DNA of 64,000 bases from Bradyrhizobium ottawaense (GTDB lineage Bacteria > Pseudomonadota > Alphaproteobacteria > Rhizobiales > Xanthobacteraceae). A program made the translations under genes and the position numbers. The DNA lies in the NCBI RefSeq assembly GCF_002278135.3, contig NZ_CP029425.2, positions 6,548,001 through 6,612,000 of the forward strand. The letters are read 5' to 3'. Below, one piece after another: positions 45,649 to 54,400 of the stretch. Within the stretch, counting starts at the first letter, position 1. Each line of letters opens with the position of its first letter. The notes beneath the pieces were generated by a model, which was not told the origin of the DNA, did no database searches, and was given only the letters and a program-made list of their open reading frames with translations.

Positions 45649-46980
45649 ATGATATTCTCACGCACCTTGGCTCGCGGCAGCTTCCGCCTCGCGGGCCTCA
45701 TGGCATCGATTTTTCTGCCGGTCTCTGTCTGCGCACAGCAGGCGCAACCGCTCGATGCTCGATTCCTGCTGGGCGTCGGCACGCATCAGGGGCTGGGTGG
45801 CCCGGTGAGCGCGCGCGGATACGTTCCTTCGGAAAACGTCGCACAGATCAAGCAACTCGGCCTCAACGCCTTCCGCGATGATTTTCCCTGGTCCGATTTC
45901 GAGGTGGGGGGACGCCGGATGGGCTTCACGCCCAGGCTCGGCAGGCTCGAAGCGCAGGTCAGGTCCGGCGTCGCGCGCCCTCTCCTGATCCTCGCCTTCG
46001 GCCATCATCTGGTTCCGAATTCCTCGCCACCGACCACCGATGAGGCCCGGCAGCGGTTCGCCGATTATGCCGCGGCGGCGGCGCAATCGGTCGTGGCGCA
46101 GCATCCGGTCTTCGAGCTCTGGAACGAATGGAATCTGGCGGCAAAGAAGGATCCGGCGTTCTCGCCGGAGAACTATCTGGCGCTCGCGCAAGTCGCGCGG
46201 CCGGCGGTGAAGCGCGTAGCACCGCATGCGCCTTTCCTGATCGGAGCTCTTGGCGACGATCCGGGCTGGACATGGACGGAGAAGATGCTGCGAACCGGCA
46301 TTCTTCAGCATGCGGACGGTGCTTCGATCCATCTCTACAATTTCTGCATGGGCCCGAGCAAACGCACGTCGGCCGAGATCATCGACCGGCTCACGGCGTT
46401 TCACCGCATGGTCGGCCAGGCCAGCGGAAATCCTGACTTCCCGATCTATGTCACCGAGACGGGCTGGACCACGGCCACCAACAAATGCGGCGTCAGCGAG
46501 CAGGCCCAGGCCGACAATACCGCGCAGCTGATCCTGTGGGCGTCGACCGCGACACGCTGGCTCAAGGGCATGTGGCTCTACGAGCTCAAGGACAGTGGAA
46601 AGAACCCGTCGGAGCTGGAGGATAATTTCGGACTCTATCGTTTCGATAATTCGCCAAAGCCGGTTGCCTGCGCGGCCCAGGGGGCCTGGGCCTTCATTCG
46701 CCCCAGCCTGAGTGCCGAGCGCCGCGAGCTCGCCAGCGGCGTCGTGTCGATCAATGCATCGACGACTTCCGGCGGCAGAGTTGCGGTCTGGTCCGAGGCC
46801 CCGGACCGACGTTACGAGATCCGGCTCAAGGGCGATCAACAGGGCGCAAGCTTTGCGATGCCGTGCGACCAGGCGGCAAGGCCTGCGTCCGGGGTCTGGA
46901 TCCCCGTTTCGAGCACACCGGTTCTGATTGCAGCCAATGACAGTGCCGTTCCCGCCCTGGAGATCAGGCCGGCGCGGTAG
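45649..46980 (+). CDS. Sec-exported clan-A glycoside hydrolase (GH39/PslG-like)
   Basis: 443 residues. Signal about 1-29 (LMASIFLPVSVCAQ). A TIM-barrel follows with the acid/base Glu160 in VFELWNEWNL and the nucleophile Glu270 in IYVTETGW, the pair that defines clan GH-A retaining enzymes. Then WLYELKDSGKNPSELEDNFGLY and a small beta domain. It would trim or edit the exopolysaccharide in the periplasm, as PslG-type enzymes do. The same architecture, with weaker identity, forms the head of the 1302-residue protein at 50232. Confidence 0.85.
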   Translation: MIFSRTLARGSFRLAGLMASIFLPVSVCAQQAQPLDARFLLGVGTHQGLGGPVSARGYVPSENVAQIKQLGLNAFRDDFPWSDFEVGGRRMGFTPRLGRLEAQVRSGVARPLLILAFGHHLVPNSSPPTTDEARQRFADYAAAAAQSVVAQHPVFELWNEWNLAAKKDPAFSPENYLALAQVARPAVKRVAPHAPFLIGALGDDPGWTWTEKMLRTGILQHADGASIHLYNFCMGPSKRTSAEIIDRLTAFHRMVGQASGNPDFPIYVTETGWTTATNKCGVSEQAQADNTAQLILWASTATRWLKGMWLYELKDSGKNPSELEDNFGLYRFDNSPKPVACAAQGAWAFIRPSLSAERRELASGVVSINASTTSGGRVAVWSEAPDRRYEIRLKGDQQGASFAMPCDQAARPASGVWIPVSSTPVLIAANDSAVPALEIRPAR

Positions 46981-47010
46981 ACGCGATTTTGCAGACATGA
47001 GGTTGACGCG

Positions 47011-48288
47011 ATGAAAGTTCTTTTGACGTCCACGCTTTATCCAACGCCTCAGGCCCCAAAGATCGTCGGCGGCGCGGAGATCTTCGCCCGGCGCTTCGCC
47101 GAAGGCCTGGTGCAACGCGGTGACGAGGTGGAAGTGATCCGGGCCGCATCTACGCCTCATCAGGCTCCGGAAACCTGCGACGGCATTAACGTCTATTCCG
47201 CGCCGGTGCGAAACGTGTATCTGCCCTTCACGGAGCAGAAGAACGTCGCATTGCGCAGCATCTGGCACGCGATCGACGACTGGCAGATGCAGGCCCCCCT
47301 GATCGCGGAACGCATCCGGGCCTTCAAGCCGGACGTGCTGCACTCCAACAATCTGTCGGGACTCACCACCGCGGTCTGGCGCGTTGCCGCCCAGCTCGGG
47401 GTCCCCGTGCTCCATACGCTTCATGACTATTATCTGACCTGCCCGCGCTGCTCCCGCTTCGAGAACGGACGGTCCTGCGAGCACACCTGCACGAGCTGCG
47501 GAATTCTGAGCTTTCATCGCAAGCGCGCCACGCATTGGCTCAGCGCCGTGGTCGGCGTGAGCGAGCGCGTCCTGTCCATTCATACCGACATGGGCATGTT
47601 CTCGGAGACGCCGATCCGCACAGTGATCCGCAACGCCTCGACCGAGCCGCCGCGCGAGCCCTACCCTCGGCCGGTCTGCACCACGGAAGTGACGTTCGGG
47701 TTTATCGGCCGCCTCACCGAGGAAAAGGGCATCGACAATTTGATGCAGGCCCTTGCTCAGCTGCCCCGTGATCGGATTCGCATGATGATCGCCGGACGGG
47801 TCAGCGAGGAGGAGCAACGGCGCCTCAGGGCGCTCGCGCCTGATGCGCGGATCGAGTTCATGGGCTTCGTGGTGCCGGACGATTTCTACAAGCAGGTCGA
47901 CGTCGTAATCGCGCCCTCCATCTGGCACGACCCCGGTCCGCTCGTCGTCGCAGATGCCAAGGCTGCCGGCAGGCCGCTGCTCGGAACGCGCTTCGGCGGC
48001 ATGCCCGAGGTCATCGAGCACGGGGTGACCGGCTGGCTGACCGAAGCCGATCCACAATCCCTGGCCAGGAGCATGCTCGCGGTCGCAGCCGATCCGCACA
48101 AGATCGACGAGATCAGCCGGCGCCTGATCGCGGATACCAACAAATGGATATTCTCTGACGTGCTGTCTTCATACAAGAACCTGTATGAACAATTGCGCGA
48201 GCAGCGGATGTCGCACGTGCGCGCAGCAACGGCCGAAGCGTCGCAGGGGCCGTCGATCGTCGGCAAGGAGCGCCTCATTCCGCGATGA
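47011..48288 (+). CDS. Glycosyltransferase family 4
   Basis: 425 residues. MKVLLTSTLYPTPQAPKIVGGAEIFARR starts the acceptor half (shown in outline), which also contains a Cys-rich patch (CPRCSRF, CEHTCTSCG), unusual for a GT4. VLHTLHDYYLTCPR is the central motif. The donor half has FGFIGRLTEEKGIDNLM and IAPSIWHDPGPLVVADAKA. GAGG 8 nt before the ATG. The stop overlaps the start of the flippase gene by ATGA, so the two are translationally coupled. Confidence 0.9.
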   Translation: MKVLLTSTLYPTPQAPKIVGGAEIFARRFAEGLVQRGDEVEVIRAASTPHQAPETCDGINVYSAPVRNVYLPFTEQKNVALRSIWHAIDDWQMQAPLIAERIRAFKPDVLHSNNLSGLTTAVWRVAAQLGVPVLHTLHDYYLTCPRCSRFENGRSCEHTCTSCGILSFHRKRATHWLSAVVGVSERVLSIHTDMGMFSETPIRTVIRNASTEPPREPYPRPVCTTEVTFGFIGRLTEEKGIDNLMQALAQLPRDRIRMMIAGRVSEEEQRRLRALAPDARIEFMGFVVPDDFYKQVDVVIAPSIWHDPGPLVVADAKAAGRPLLGTRFGGMPEVIEHGVTGWLTEADPQSLARSMLAVAADPHKIDEISRRLIADTNKWIFSDVLSSYKNLYEQLREQRMSHVRAATAEASQGPSIVGKERLIPR

Positions 48289-49676
48289 CACGCCTCCTCG
48301 CGATGGCGGGCTATGTCTACCAGAGCGCCGCGGCGATCATCCTGATCTTCGCGATCAGCCATCTGTTGCCCGCCGCCGACTACACCAACTTTTCCCTCGC
48401 GCTGGCCTCGAGCCAATTGCTCTGCGTCCTGATGTTCGAGTGGCTGCAGCTGGCCGGGTTGCGGTTTCTGGCGGCAGCCAAAGAAAACGAGGCGGCGCGG
48501 CTGAGGTGGTCGCTGTTTGCAGCAGGCCTGTCGAGCGCAGCCGCGCTCGTCGTGGTCGGGAGTTGCGCGTCTCTGGCCAGCGTGCTCCCGACGCGGATCG
48601 TCGCCTTGGGTCTCGGCATATCCGTGCTACAGGGCTTGACGGATCTCTACTTCCTGTCGGTCCGCCTGTCCGACCGGCTGGGCATCGCATCCTTTCTGCT
48701 TGCGTTGCGTGCCACCGCCCTCCTGATCGGAGCCGCCGCGGGGGCAATGATCTCGGGAACGGCGGAAGCGGCGCTGCTCGGTATTGCCTCGGGTCACGCC
48801 CTCGGCCTGCTCGCCGGCCTTGTCGCCTATCGCACGCCGATGGAGCCCGTCCCGCTGCAGACGATGCTGGCCGACTGGAAGGATTTCTCCCGCTACGGCA
48901 TGCTTGCGGCAGGCGCGTCGGTTATCCATCTGTCGGTGCCGGTGCTGCTCCGTGTCATCGTCGTCGGCCAGCTGGGTGCGACCGGAGCCGGGGCGGGCTT
49001 TTCGATTGCGCTTGACCTCCTGCAGCGTCCCTTCTGGGTCCTCAATGCAGCGATCCACACCGTGAGCTATCCGGAAGTGGTCAACGACTTCGAACACGGA
49101 GGCAGCGCAAAATCGGTGCAGTCGGCGCGGCGGATGTTCGAATTCATGATCTGCACGACCCTCGTGCTGCTCGGTGGTCTGATTGGATTTATTCCAGATG
49201 CAGCCCGTATCCTGGTGCCGCAGGCCAGCCTGGATGGCTTTCTGGAGACGGCCCCAACGGTCGCCGCCTTTTATTTCCTGCACACCCATCTGCAGGCGAC
49301 GATCGCGGTCGTTCCCCACCTCGAGAAGCTGGCGACCAGGCTCGTCGTCGTCGCGGCCGGCCAGCTCGCCCTCGTCGTGTCCTTCGCCGCGGTCGCGGTA
49401 TCGGCCGGCCTGTCGCCGCGAGCGGCAGTCAGCTGTGCTTCGCTCGCCACGCTCGCGACCATACTGGTCGCACTCGGCCCCACGCTGCGGTTTGAGGCGC
49501 TCCCGCGCTGGCCGTTGGTCATGCAGGCGGGGGTGGCCGCAATCCTGATCGGATCGCTCGGTTCGATACCGACGGAGCCCGCGGCATGGCTGGCCGGCAA
49601 GATCGCGATCGCCGCGATTGCAACGGCGGTCATCGGATGGCGCGGAGATTTTCTAATGCTGGCCCGCCGCGGCTGA
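48285..49676 (+). CDS. Wzx-like polysaccharide flippase
   Basis: 463 residues with about 12 hydrophobic helices and very few charges, of the MATE/MVF-type oligosaccharide-lipid flippase fold. YVYQSAAAIILIFAISHLLP begins helix 1; ADYTNFSLALASSQLLCVLM is the family motif after it. It would move the undecaprenyl-linked repeat across the inner membrane. It begins inside the last codon of the upstream GT gene (ATGA). A second flippase gene lies at 56928, so the region may serve two polymers or carry a spare. Confidence 0.83.
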   Translation: MTRLLAMAGYVYQSAAAIILIFAISHLLPAADYTNFSLALASSQLLCVLMFEWLQLAGLRFLAAAKENEAARLRWSLFAAGLSSAAALVVVGSCASLASVLPTRIVALGLGISVLQGLTDLYFLSVRLSDRLGIASFLLALRATALLIGAAAGAMISGTAEAALLGIASGHALGLLAGLVAYRTPMEPVPLQTMLADWKDFSRYGMLAAGASVIHLSVPVLLRVIVVGQLGATGAGAGFSIALDLLQRPFWVLNAAIHTVSYPEVVNDFEHGGSAKSVQSARRMFEFMICTTLVLLGGLIGFIPDAARILVPQASLDGFLETAPTVAAFYFLHTHLQATIAVVPHLEKLATRLVVVAAGQLALVVSFAAVAVSAGLSPRAAVSCASLATLATILVALGPTLRFEALPRWPLVMQAGVAAILIGSLGSIPTEPAAWLAGKIAIAAIATAVIGWRGDFLMLARRG

Positions 49677-49708
49677 TTGGCCGCACCAGCGTTATGCGAA
49701 GCGAATCT

Positions 49709-49725
49709 GGTTCCGATACGGAACC
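49709..49725 (+). terminator. Hairpin after the flippase gene
   Basis: GGTTCCG-ATA-CGGAACC, a perfect 7-bp stem 32 bp past the stop, followed by GGGTCTT. The rest of the 555-bp space to 50231 is visibly poorer in GC than its surroundings and contains no gene that I can support; it is probably a long leader or promoter region of the next gene. Confidence 0.45.
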
Positions 49726-50231
49726 GGGTCTTCATCAGCAGTTTCCGCGGCGAACGCTGCACCATCCCTGAGCATCACAACCATTGCGAGCAAATTGATT
49801 GGTTTGACCGCCCATGGAAGCGGCATCTGCGAACTTCCCGTGCAGGAAAGCGCGAGCTGCGAAGGAATGAGACGAAGATACTTCGATTGACGGCCAGCGA
49901 GAAAATGTCTTGCTGCTCCTTGCCGATCTCGCGCGCCGCGAGCGCGCCGACCGCTCGCTCAGATCTGTCATATAAAATCCAATTCGCGCGGCCTGCGCAT
50001 ACATTCAGCAGCGCAAATCGCGAAAATCTTGAAAGCGCCTTCCTCACGCCATGCTGCCCGGGCATCGCATCAATATTCTGCTGCAACACAGAGCAAGTCT
50101 GTTCCTGCACAAGGAACCTCGTTTCGCTCGCGATTTGTAGCTTCCATTTTTATCTGAAATTCACACTCGACAGAGAAGCTTGAACGCAATCCCTGCGAGC
50201 AATTTCGTTCGCGCTGAAACTCGAGTGTGCA

Positions 50232-53200
50232 ATGTCCGATCAAACCATCCTGTCCGCCAGCGGCTTCATCGACTCCATCGGCGTCAACACGCACGCCGGC
50301 TTCGGCTGGACCGGCTACAACAATCTCGCGCTGATGGTCGATGACCTCGAGTATCTCGGCGTCACCCATCTCCGCGACGCGATGGGGACCAGCCCGGCCG
50401 CGCAACCCGTTGTCGAGGGTCTGGCCGCTGCCGGCTACAAGTTCGACTTCCTGGTGTCATCGGCGCTGCCCCAGACGGGCACAACCGGGCTGCAGAACTA
50501 CATCGCCTCGCTCCAGAAGTTCGCGGCAAGCCACCCGGGCAGCATCAGCGCGATCGAAGGGCTCAACGAGGCCAATCACCAGCCCTTCAGCTACAACGGC
50601 AGTTCGAGCCTTACCGCCGCAGCTCAGTTCCAGAGCGCGCTCTATCAGGCCGTCAACGCCAACGCCGCGCTCGGCAGCATCCCGGTCTACAATCTGTCAC
50701 TGGCCTACAACGATCCGCAAGGCTACAGCCAGCTCGGCGACATGTCGGGCTCGGTCGACTACGCCAACGCCCACGCCTATGTCAGCACCAGCCTGACGAC
50801 CGGCAGCTCGATTTCGGCAACGCTGAGCGCAGTGATGGCCGCGGCCCCGGGAAAGCCGGTCGTCATCACCGAGACCGGCTACACCACGCAAGCCAACACC
50901 CAATATCTCGGTGTCAACGAGACGGTGCAGGCCAAATCGATCCTGAACACCCTGGTCGATGCCTACAAGGCCGGCGTCAGCGAGACTTATCTCTACGAGC
51001 TGTTCGACCGCGACTCCTCCGCCGGCAATACCAATCCCGAAGCCAATTTCGGACTGTTCAATTCCGACGGGACGCCGAAGCTCGCCGCCACCGCCATTCA
51101 CAACCTGACGACCATTCTGGCCGACGACGGCAAGGGCGGCCTGCAGCCGACTGATCCGTTGAACTACACCCTGAGCAACATGCCAGCCACAGGCAACAGC
51201 ATGGTGCTCGGCAAGAGCAACGGCGCCTACGAGCTCGTCGTGTGGGCGGAGCCGAAGCTCTGGAAGGATGCCAACGACACCGAGATTTCCAATCCGACCG
51301 AGACCGTCACGGTGAATCTCGGCGGCGTGCATCATTCGGTGAAGGTGTACGACACGCTGACGGGGACCACGGCGATCGCCAGCTACACCGACGTCAGCAC
51401 GATCACCATCCCGGTCAGCGATCACCCGCTGATCATCGAGATCGACGCGCCTCCAACGACCACGACTCCGCCGGATACAAGGACCACTGTCAGCGGCACG
51501 GCCGCCGAGATCGTGCCGCAACTGTCCGACCTCAGCGACTCCACGGCCCTGCAGACCATCACGCTGACCGACTCGCACGTCCTTCCGGTCGCCTCGAAGG
51601 CGACCATGGACTACATGATCGCCCATTACGGCAGCGCCCTCTCCAAGATCCAGGGCGGCTACTCGTTCTCGGTGACGAACTCGGCTGCGACCTGGAGCAG
51701 CACGAAGACCTATAATTCCAGCGGATCGCTTGTGTCGAAGTCGGACACCGGCCTGAACTCAAGCGGACAGCCGACCTCGACCACCGTCGCCTACACCGAT
51801 GGTTCCAAGGACCTGATCAGCTACACCGGCGGCGTGAAGACGAAATTCGTTCATGTCGACACCGACGCAACCAGGACCACCGACACCTACAACACGGCCG
51901 GAACCCTTCTGAGCGAAGTCGTCCAGAAGTCCGACGGCTATTACTCCACCACGCTCTACACGAGCGGTGTGAAGACGGCCGCCTACGTCAAGAATGCCGA
52001 TGGCTCGCAAGACAATTACACCTACGGCATCACGGGCAAGAGCTTCACCACCCAGGTGCAGCATCTCGATGCATCCGGAAAGGTCACCTCGGTGACCCGC
52101 AGCCATGCCGACGGCTCGCTGGACTCGACGCAGGTCTACAACGCCGACGGCAGCAGCGTGATCACCACCTATAGCGCCACCGGCGTCAAGCTGGTCGAGA
52201 CCGCCTATCATGCCGACCACAGCAAGGATGTCTGGACCTACAACATCACGGGCCAGAACTACACGACCGAGCACGATGTCTACAATTCGACTGGCTTTCT
52301 CACCAGCCTGACGCGGCTGCACACCGACGGCAGCCTCGCCTTCAAGCTCACTCAGACGACCGACGGCACCAAGACGACCGATTGGTACAATGCCGCCGGC
52401 AGCCTCACCAGCGAGGTGATCCAGAAGGCCGACGGCTTCTCCTCGACCACGCTCTACAGCAACGGGGTCAAGACCAACGCCTACGTGAAGAATGCCGACG
52501 GCAGCCAGGACAATTATGCCTACGGCATCACCGGCCAGAGCTACACCACGCTGATCCAGCACGTCGATCCCACGGGCAAGGTCACCGCCGTCACCCGAAA
52601 GCATGCCGACGGCACGCTCGACTATACCCAGGTGATCAACGGCGACGGCAGCAGCGTCGTCACCAATTATGATGCCGCGGGAACGCGGACCAAGGAAACC
52701 GACTATCACGCCGACGGCAGCAAGGACGTTTTCCTCTTCAACATCACCGGCCAGACCTACACGACTGAACACGACATCTACGATGCGACCGGCCTCCTCA
52801 CCACGCTGATTCGCAAGCACGCCGACGGCAGCATGGCGTTCAAGCTGGTGCAGAGCGCCGATGGGGCCAAGACCACGGACTGGTACGATGCCAGCGGCGT
52901 GCTGACCAGCGAGGTGGTCCAGAAGCCGAGCGGTTACAGCTCGACCACGGTGTACACCAATGGCGTGAAGACCGCGGCATACATCACCAACGCGGACATG
53001 AGTCACGACAATTACAGCTACAACATCACCGGGCAGAGCTATACCACGCAGTACCAGCACCTCGATCCATCCGGCCAGACCACCGAGGTGACCCGCTGGC
53101 ATGCCGACAACTCGCTCGACTATACCCAGGTCGTCAACAGCGACGGCAGCAGCGTGGTGACCAACTACGATGCATCAGGGGTCAAGAAGACGGAAACCGA

Positions 53201-54140
53201 CTACCACGCCGACGGGTCGAAGGACGTCTTCCAGTTCAACGTCGTCGGCCAGAACTACACGAACGAGCACGACAGTTACGATTCCACCGGCTTCCTCACC
53301 GATATTGTTCGCACCCACGCGGACAACAGCCTGGCCTTCACGCTGGAGCAGAGCGCCGACGGCACCAAGACCTCCGACTGGTACGATGCCAACGGCGTCA
53401 TCACCAGTGAGGTAACGACCAAGAGCGACGGTTACAGCTCCACGACCGTCTATGCCGGCGGCGTGAAGAGCGCTGCCTACATCAAGAACGCCGACGGCAC
53501 ATCCGACAACTGGAACTACAACATCACCGGGCAGTCCTATACGACCCAGCATCAGCACCTCGATGCCTCGGGCAAGATGGTCGAGCTCACCCGGACGCAC
53601 GCCGACGGCACCCTGGACTATACCCAGGTCATCCATGACGACGGCAGCAAGCTGACCGACATCTACAACAGCGCTGGCACCAAGACCCAGGAGATCGCCA
53701 ACAACACCGACGGCTCGAAGGACGTCTTCCTGTTCAACTTCAACGGACAGACCGGGACGACGCAGCACGAGAATTACAACTCCGCCAGCGCGCTGCAATT
53801 CTTCGACCAGACCAAGGCCGACGGCACCCACAATGTCACAGCCGTCGCCGGCGGCGTGACGATCCAGGGCGGGGCGGGCAATGACGTGTTCTCGGCCGCG
53901 CCAAACTCGACAACGGTTGCCTACGATCACGGCCAGGACCAGATCCTCAACTTCCAGGCCGGTGACGGCACAACCCACGACGTGGTCCAGATCTCGAAGC
54001 TCCTGGCCGCTGACTACAGTCACCTGCAGATCACGCAGTCCGGCACGAATGCGCTGATCACGTTCTCGGCCAATGATTCGATCCTGCTGAAGAACGTCTA
54101 TGTCAGCAGCCTGACGAGCCACGATTTCTTGTTCGTCTGA
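50232..54140 (+). CDS. Very large exported protein: clan-A glycosidase head, 166-residue tandem repeats, RTX-like C-terminus
   Basis: 1302 residues, no Sec signal. Residues about 10-300 form a GH-A barrel with Glu113 (IEGLNEANH) and Glu214 (VVITETGYT) and ending ELFDRDSSAGNTNPEANFGLF. Residues 300-405 form a beta domain, then a Pro/Thr linker (PPTTTTPPDTRTT). About 500-585 is a half repeat; residues 588-1208 hold 3.75 copies of a 166-residue unit rich in HADGS, YNITGQ and STTLY motifs. The C-terminus has GGAGNDVFSAAP, QDQILNFQAGDG and SHDFLFV, an RTX/serralysin-like cap for type I secretion. Probably an extracellular enzyme bound to the matrix. No secretion genes are adjacent. Confidence 0.85.
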   Translation: MSDQTILSASGFIDSIGVNTHAGFGWTGYNNLALMVDDLEYLGVTHLRDAMGTSPAAQPVVEGLAAAGYKFDFLVSSALPQTGTTGLQNYIASLQKFAASHPGSISAIEGLNEANHQPFSYNGSSSLTAAAQFQSALYQAVNANAALGSIPVYNLSLAYNDPQGYSQLGDMSGSVDYANAHAYVSTSLTTGSSISATLSAVMAAAPGKPVVITETGYTTQANTQYLGVNETVQAKSILNTLVDAYKAGVSETYLYELFDRDSSAGNTNPEANFGLFNSDGTPKLAATAIHNLTTILADDGKGGLQPTDPLNYTLSNMPATGNSMVLGKSNGAYELVVWAEPKLWKDANDTEISNPTETVTVNLGGVHHSVKVYDTLTGTTAIASYTDVSTITIPVSDHPLIIEIDAPPTTTTPPDTRTTVSGTAAEIVPQLSDLSDSTALQTITLTDSHVLPVASKATMDYMIAHYGSALSKIQGGYSFSVTNSAATWSSTKTYNSSGSLVSKSDTGLNSSGQPTSTTVAYTDGSKDLISYTGGVKTKFVHVDTDATRTTDTYNTAGTLLSEVVQKSDGYYSTTLYTSGVKTAAYVKNADGSQDNYTYGITGKSFTTQVQHLDASGKVTSVTRSHADGSLDSTQVYNADGSSVITTYSATGVKLVETAYHADHSKDVWTYNITGQNYTTEHDVYNSTGFLTSLTRLHTDGSLAFKLTQTTDGTKTTDWYNAAGSLTSEVIQKADGFSSTTLYSNGVKTNAYVKNADGSQDNYAYGITGQSYTTLIQHVDPTGKVTAVTRKHADGTLDYTQVINGDGSSVVTNYDAAGTRTKETDYHADGSKDVFLFNITGQTYTTEHDIYDATGLLTTLIRKHADGSMAFKLVQSADGAKTTDWYDASGVLTSEVVQKPSGYSSTTVYTNGVKTAAYITNADMSHDNYSYNITGQSYTTQYQHLDPSGQTTEVTRWHADNSLDYTQVVNSDGSSVVTNYDASGVKKTETDYHADGSKDVFQFNVVGQNYTNEHDSYDSTGFLTDIVRTHADNSLAFTLEQSADGTKTSDWYDANGVITSEVTTKSDGYSSTTVYAGGVKSAAYIKNADGTSDNWNYNITGQSYTTQHQHLDASGKMVELTRTHADGTLDYTQVIHDDGSKLTDIYNSAGTKTQEIANNTDGSKDVFLFNFNGQTGTTQHENYNSASALQFFDQTKADGTHNVTAVAGGVTIQGGAGNDVFSAAPNSTTVAYDHGQDQILNFQAGDGTTHDVVQISKLLAADYSHLQITQSGTNALITFSANDSILLKNVYVSSLTSHDFLFV
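51993..53855 (+). repeat. 3.75 tandem copies of a 498-bp unit within the large gene
   Basis: Units start at 51993, 52491, 52989 and 53487 (the last is partial), each beginning AAT/AAC-GC(C/G)-GA(T/C), i.e. protein NAD. Three full units are exactly 166 codons each with no indels, but differ at many residues. Within each unit smaller ~22-residue motifs recur (xADGSxD, YNxxG), like YD/RHS-type repeats. A piece of the unit also precedes the array (about 51860-51992). Confidence 0.9.
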
Positions 54141-54179
54141 GCACGGCGCACTGACGACAGGACGCATAAATGTTGACAC

Positions 54180-54207
54180 GGGCCGGGACCAGCCAACGTC
54201 CCGGCCC
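54180..54207 (+). terminator. Terminator of the large protein gene
   Basis: GGGCCGGGAC, 8-nt loop, GTCCCGGCCC, a perfect 10-bp stem 40 bp past the stop codon, with GCTCATTA next. A second hairpin, CTGCCTC-ATCAA-GAGGCAG (54221-54239), follows closely. Confidence 0.7.
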
Positions 54208-54400
54208 GCTCATTAGGCGCCTGCCTCATCAAGAGGCAGAATTGGGACGATGAAGTCGTTCCCTTCCCGGACAAGATGGTCTCGAGGAACTCAAGGCCGA
54301 CCGATCCGCGATCACGCCACCTTCCCCGCTCCATCCAGCGAACTTGCGTCACAATTCGTCTCTAGAAGCGAGACGAACCGCGCAAGGACTCCGAGGCCCG

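Noticed and set aside
45658..48099. 813-codon open frame on the minus strand
   Set aside because: Antisense to the glycosidase and GT4 genes, which have clear catalytic motifs.
51759..53102. 447-codon frame on the minus strand through the repeat array
   Set aside because: Repeats itself only because the coding strand repeats; Gly/Val/Asp-rich with no motif.
51993..53855. Regularly spaced repeats as a CRISPR-like or satellite array
   Set aside because: Units are 498 bp, in frame and diverged as protein repeats; no short identical repeats with unique spacers.
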